Source: Labyrinthula sp. Ha (Eukaryota; Sar; Bigyra; Labyrinthulida; Labyrinthulaceae). From it: DNA of 64,000 nucleotides. The notes below the pieces were generated by a model. The model made no database searches. It was not told the DNA's origin and saw only the letters and a program-made list of their open reading frames with translations. Positions 61,471 through 64,000 of the stretch are shown here, piece after piece. The translations under genes and the position numbers were made by a program. The stretch lies in contig JAALGZ010000030.1 of assembly GCA_015227615.1 (NCBI GenBank), forward strand, positions 124,001-188,000. The letters run 5' to 3'. Position 1 is the stretch's first letter; each line of letters opens with the position of its first letter.

Positions 61471-64000
61471 TTAGAGAGGAGAATCCCATTCTTCGTGTTT
61501 ATAGAATAGATAGTTTAAGGATAGATGAGGGATCAAGGTAAGTCCAACTGTTGTCCATTTTGGTCTCAAATTCCTGTGCGTGCCAAATAATTCCAAATAA
61601 TTCATATGAGGCCATGTATCTTCGATGGTCGTATAAAGCTCGAGTGGTTTAAAAGATTCCAACTGTGGGTTTGTCACTATTGGTGATGAACCTTGAAATT
61701 GGTTAATATCTTGAAAAACATCTTGAAAGTATCCTGACTTAGACCGAGACATAAAGATTAAACATGTTTCTTGAGCGTGCTGCAAATATCGTCCTAAAGA
61801 TCCAGCTAGCGATCCCGAGTTATGTCTCTTGATCCATATTATTTCGTCAACCAAAGCATATCCCTTGTTCTGTGCCCAAGTGATGGTGTTAAAGTAACTG
61901 TGGTTTGTAACCCAGATAAGTAAGTAAGACGGCTGGAATAATAAATCGGGAGGAAACTTCAACGCATTGAATCTTTCTAAAGATATTGTGGGGTATTTTA
62001 AAGAGACTCCACGTGTCGGATCTTTGGTTCCTACACCCCAAGGGGGGTCCATTAGGACTATATGAAACCTGTTTTTCTTCTTTTTAGGTGAGTCGAAGGT
62101 CAAATCAAAGACATTGCATAAAATAGGGTTTGCCATTGGAGGATCCATATGTATAAGATGATCTGTTCCTGCTAACTTGAATACATTTCCCCCAAGAAAA
62201 TAAAGTACAATCTTTTTGCTTTCAGTAACCTCTAGCACTTCAACCTCGAGCATATTTCTATGAATCCTAAATGATATGACTAAACTTCCTGTGGCAAAAT
62301 AAGGTTTGACCTTTTGCTGTTCCAGGTTAATCTTAGGTACCATTGAGCGATCATCCAAGAGTGTTTTTAAAGCATGCAGCGAATAGAACAAAATCTCATC
62401 TTCCCCATACAACTTGGCGATAAGATCCAATTCGGGCTCTATATCTTTTAACTGCTTGTTGGCCATAACTTCGTATTTAGCCAGCATATCTTCTAACTCC
62501 TGTTTCGAAAGTATTCCTTTGGATTTGAAAAACTCCTGGCATTCCGGTTTTTCCCATTCATCGATAGCTATGCGCAAGTGCGTAGGATCCTCTAATCTTC
62601 TAAAGTATGGTACTATAGTAGTATTTTTAAGATCTGGATCATGAAGTTCCCTTCTGAATACTGCAATTAGCTCCTTTTGGCCCTGTTTAGATATGAATTG
62701 TCCTGGGAGCCTTCTTGTAAACTTGTGTATCCCCATCTCTTCACTGAGGAATTTTCTGACTTTCTTGGGATCTATGTTCATACCGTGAAAAGGTCCAATT
62801 GCTTGCACGTTCAATAACTTTTGCACTTGTGTAGATAATTGTTGCTTGTTACGCCGCGGTAAAGCTCCTGACCTGAGATATGCATCATAGTTTCCACATC
62901 CCAGCTTTTTAATCAGCGCTTCTAAGACTTCCTTTTCTTCTGCATACCAGCCCAAAGTGCATTTTGGATACACCGCTTGGTCGTTCTTCATCTTTACTGC
63001 ATTTGCTTTAATTCTTTTCCGCATCTTTTTTGTCTTTGGTCCTGGCTCCCATTTAAGTATCCGATTGTATACCACCCTTCTTTCTGCTTCAAGCATATTT
63101 GCTGTTTCCAAATACTTCAAAACAAGTTCAGGAAGGTCGTTGTACAAACTTTTTAAAGGTAACCATTCATCATCTTCTTTATCGAAGCCTCTCCATCTTA
63201 TTTTAGCTTCAAACCTTGGCCTCTGAGTTCCTCTTAATCTAACATCTAGGATTCTATCCACTTCAACTGCATCAAAATTGTGCATAAAAACTTGTCTGAG
63301 TTTGTGATTTCCCAGCGGCTTCTTGGTGGAATAGAACCACATTCTTGTCGCGTGAACTATCCTTTCCTTTCCCATGAGACTCTCCACCTTATATATATCT
63401 CTGCTTACAATTTCCGTGACTTGGTATGGACCATGCCACGTTATTCTAGTTTTCTCTTGAGCTGCCATCGTCCCTTTTTCGCTAACCAGGACATAATCTC
63501 CTGGCGAAAACTGAATTACTCTTGAGATATTCTTGCTCTTTCTTTTGTTTTCGGCTAAACGGGCAATCCTCGTGAGTTCATATGCTTTCCGGCATCTTTC
63601 ATCAAGTATCTTCATGATATTGTCGGCTTCCAGCATAAGCTTGCTTGGGTCTTTCGGTTCCTTTAGCTGTTTTTCTATTTTTAAAGAGAAGTGTTTAGGA
63701 TCTTGGAGATATAAGGGCGTTTCTAACCTATAGAATAAGAAAAGTTCATTTGATGTGTATCCTCCCCTTCTGTCTGAGGGTTTATTATTTATTATATGAT
63801 TTAAAAGAGGGATCAGACTTGGCCATTGCGTTTCGTGTAGAGAATACTGTGAAATGAGTGATCTCATATGCTTCAAAATAATTGAGTTTGTGGTCTCTAT
63901 TGCACCGTTAGTCCAAGGTGCATATGCTATGCTAAAGGATTGTTCGAAGCTGATGGTTCGAGTAAGTTTTTCCATTAGATCATTTGCAAAGTGTGAGGCG
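61471..64000 (-). CDS. Pol C-terminus: integrase, chromodomain, SANT and MT-A70 methyltransferase
   Basis: The frame is open at the window edge; residue numbers below count from the Met at 63975. Upstream of it the frame reads SHFANDL, the usual lead to the DDE integrase active site, whose Glu is residue 27 in NGAIETTN. WHGPYQ (180-185) marks the integrase C-terminal GPY/F-like module. Residues about 236-290 are a chromodomain (VDRILDVR, IRWRGFDKEDDEWLP). About 338-400 is SANT/Myb-like (LGWYAEEKEVLEALI, GCGNYDAYL, LPRRNKQQL). About 600-790 is MT-A70: DPPW at 643-646, LLIWVTN, then VDEIIWIK at 709-716 and HAQETCL, matching the METTL3/AMT1-type layout of N6-adenine methyltransferases that use S-adenosylmethionine. 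The stop codon overlaps the start of the polypurine tract, leaving no room for another gene before the LTR. Nucleic-acid target (DNA or RNA) cannot be told. Confidence 0.85.
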   Translation of the reverse strand, partial: ASHFANDLMEKLTRTISFEQSFSIAYAPWTNGAIETTNSIILKHMRSLISQYSLHETQWPSLIPLLNHIINNKPSDRRGGYTSNELFLFYRLETPLYLQDPKHFSLKIEKQLKEPKDPSKLMLEADNIMKILDERCRKAYELTRIARLAENKRKSKNISRVIQFSPGDYVLVSEKGTMAAQEKTRITWHGPYQVTEIVSRDIYKVESLMGKERIVHATRMWFYSTKKPLGNHKLRQVFMHNFDAVEVDRILDVRLRGTQRPRFEAKIRWRGFDKEDDEWLPLKSLYNDLPELVLKYLETANMLEAERRVVYNRILKWEPGPKTKKMRKRIKANAVKMKNDQAVYPKCTLGWYAEEKEVLEALIKKLGCGNYDAYLRSGALPRRNKQQLSTQVQKLLNVQAIGPFHGMNIDPKKVRKFLSEEMGIHKFTRRLPGQFISKQGQKELIAVFRRELHDPDLKNTTIVPYFRRLEDPTHLRIAIDEWEKPECQEFFKSKGILSKQELEDMLAKYEVMANKQLKDIEPELDLIAKLYGEDEILFYSLHALKTLLDDRSMVPKINLEQQKVKPYFATGSLVISFRIHRNMLEVEVLEVTESKKIVLYFLGGNVFKLAGTDHLIHMDPPMANPILCNVFDLTFDSPKKKKNRFHIVLMDPPWGVGTKDPTRGVSLKYPTISLERFNALKFPPDLLFQPSYLLIWVTNHSYFNTITWAQNKGYALVDEIIWIKRHNSGSLAGSLGRYLQHAQETCLIFMSRSKSGYFQDVFQDINQFQGSSPIVTNPQLESFKPLELYTTIEDTWPHMNYLELFGTHRNLRPKWTTVGLTLIPHLSLNYLFYKHEEWDSPL

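Larger units (their letters stand above)
61200..64000 (-). mobile_element. Ty3/gypsy chromodomain retroelement with fused MT-A70 methyltransferase (3' half)
   Basis: The element enters the window from the right edge and ends at its 3' LTR. The visible part is the integrase end of pol, a chromodomain, a SANT/Myb-like domain, an MT-A70-type methyltransferase, the polypurine tract and the LTR. The visible pol frame has no breaks, so this part looks whole and the insertion is probably young compared with the decayed relics at 31-33 kb and 45-47 kb. Reverse transcriptase, RNase H, gag and the 5' LTR would lie beyond 64000. Confidence 0.85.

Overview
The window is very AT-rich, gene-poor eukaryotic nuclear DNA. 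Four things show this: a spliced clathrin-adaptor gene, Zn2Cys6 zinc-cluster proteins, LTR retroelements, and long stretches with no convincing ORF. Genes end in TAA, TAG or TGA, so the code looks standard. Introns, where I can place them, are tiny (29-32 nt). Tiny introns, a PT-repeat membrane protein, Zn2Cys6 proteins and a chromodomain Ty3/gypsy element suggest a small-genome unicellular eukaryote, perhaps an alga, a stramenopile or a fungus-like protist. The sequence alone does not fix the lineage.

Layout. 0-10.5 kb is mostly empty, apart from one member (4574-5535, minus) of a four-gene family with an LRR-like hydrophobic rhythm. 10.5-30.4 kb is a large inverted segmental duplication. 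Two near-identical outer arms of about 2.07 kb (10.51-12.59 and 28.34-30.40) continue inward into more diverged arms, each holding a 79-residue stand-alone Zn2Cys6 protein with the same TACCGGTA palindrome about 200 bp upstream. The central spacer (14-25.6 kb) holds a decayed tyrosine-recombinase (Crypton-like) transposon and an MFS transporter pseudogene. 31-33.5 kb is an old Ty1/copia relic. 35.6-38.6 kb is a four-exon beta-adaptin gene (AP-1/AP-2 beta subunit), the clearest housekeeping gene here. 39.4-51.8 kb carries the other three family members, with a faint Ty3/gypsy relic at about 45.4-47.4 kb. 52-60 kb is almost empty. 60.4-61.2 kb encodes a type II membrane protein with PT repeats.

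The most interesting object is at the right edge (61.2 kb to beyond the window, minus strand). It is the 3' half of a Ty3/gypsy chromodomain retroelement. Its uninterrupted pol frame runs from the integrase core through a GPY/F-like module and a chromodomain into a SANT/Myb-like domain and then an MT-A70-type adenine methyltransferase with an intact DPPW motif. It ends directly at a polypurine tract and 3' LTR. A mobile element with its own METTL3/AMT1-like N6-adenine methyltransferase, next to a chromatin reader and a SANT-like domain, is the best candidate here for an undescribed system.

Functional links are few. The two Zn2Cys6 proteins and their shared upstream palindrome suggest a duplicated, possibly autoregulated transcription-factor locus inside a potentially invertible segment. 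TTTCCCG clusters lie upstream of the adaptin gene and of one family gene. The 3' LTR lies directly upstream of, and in the same direction as, the PT-repeat gene.
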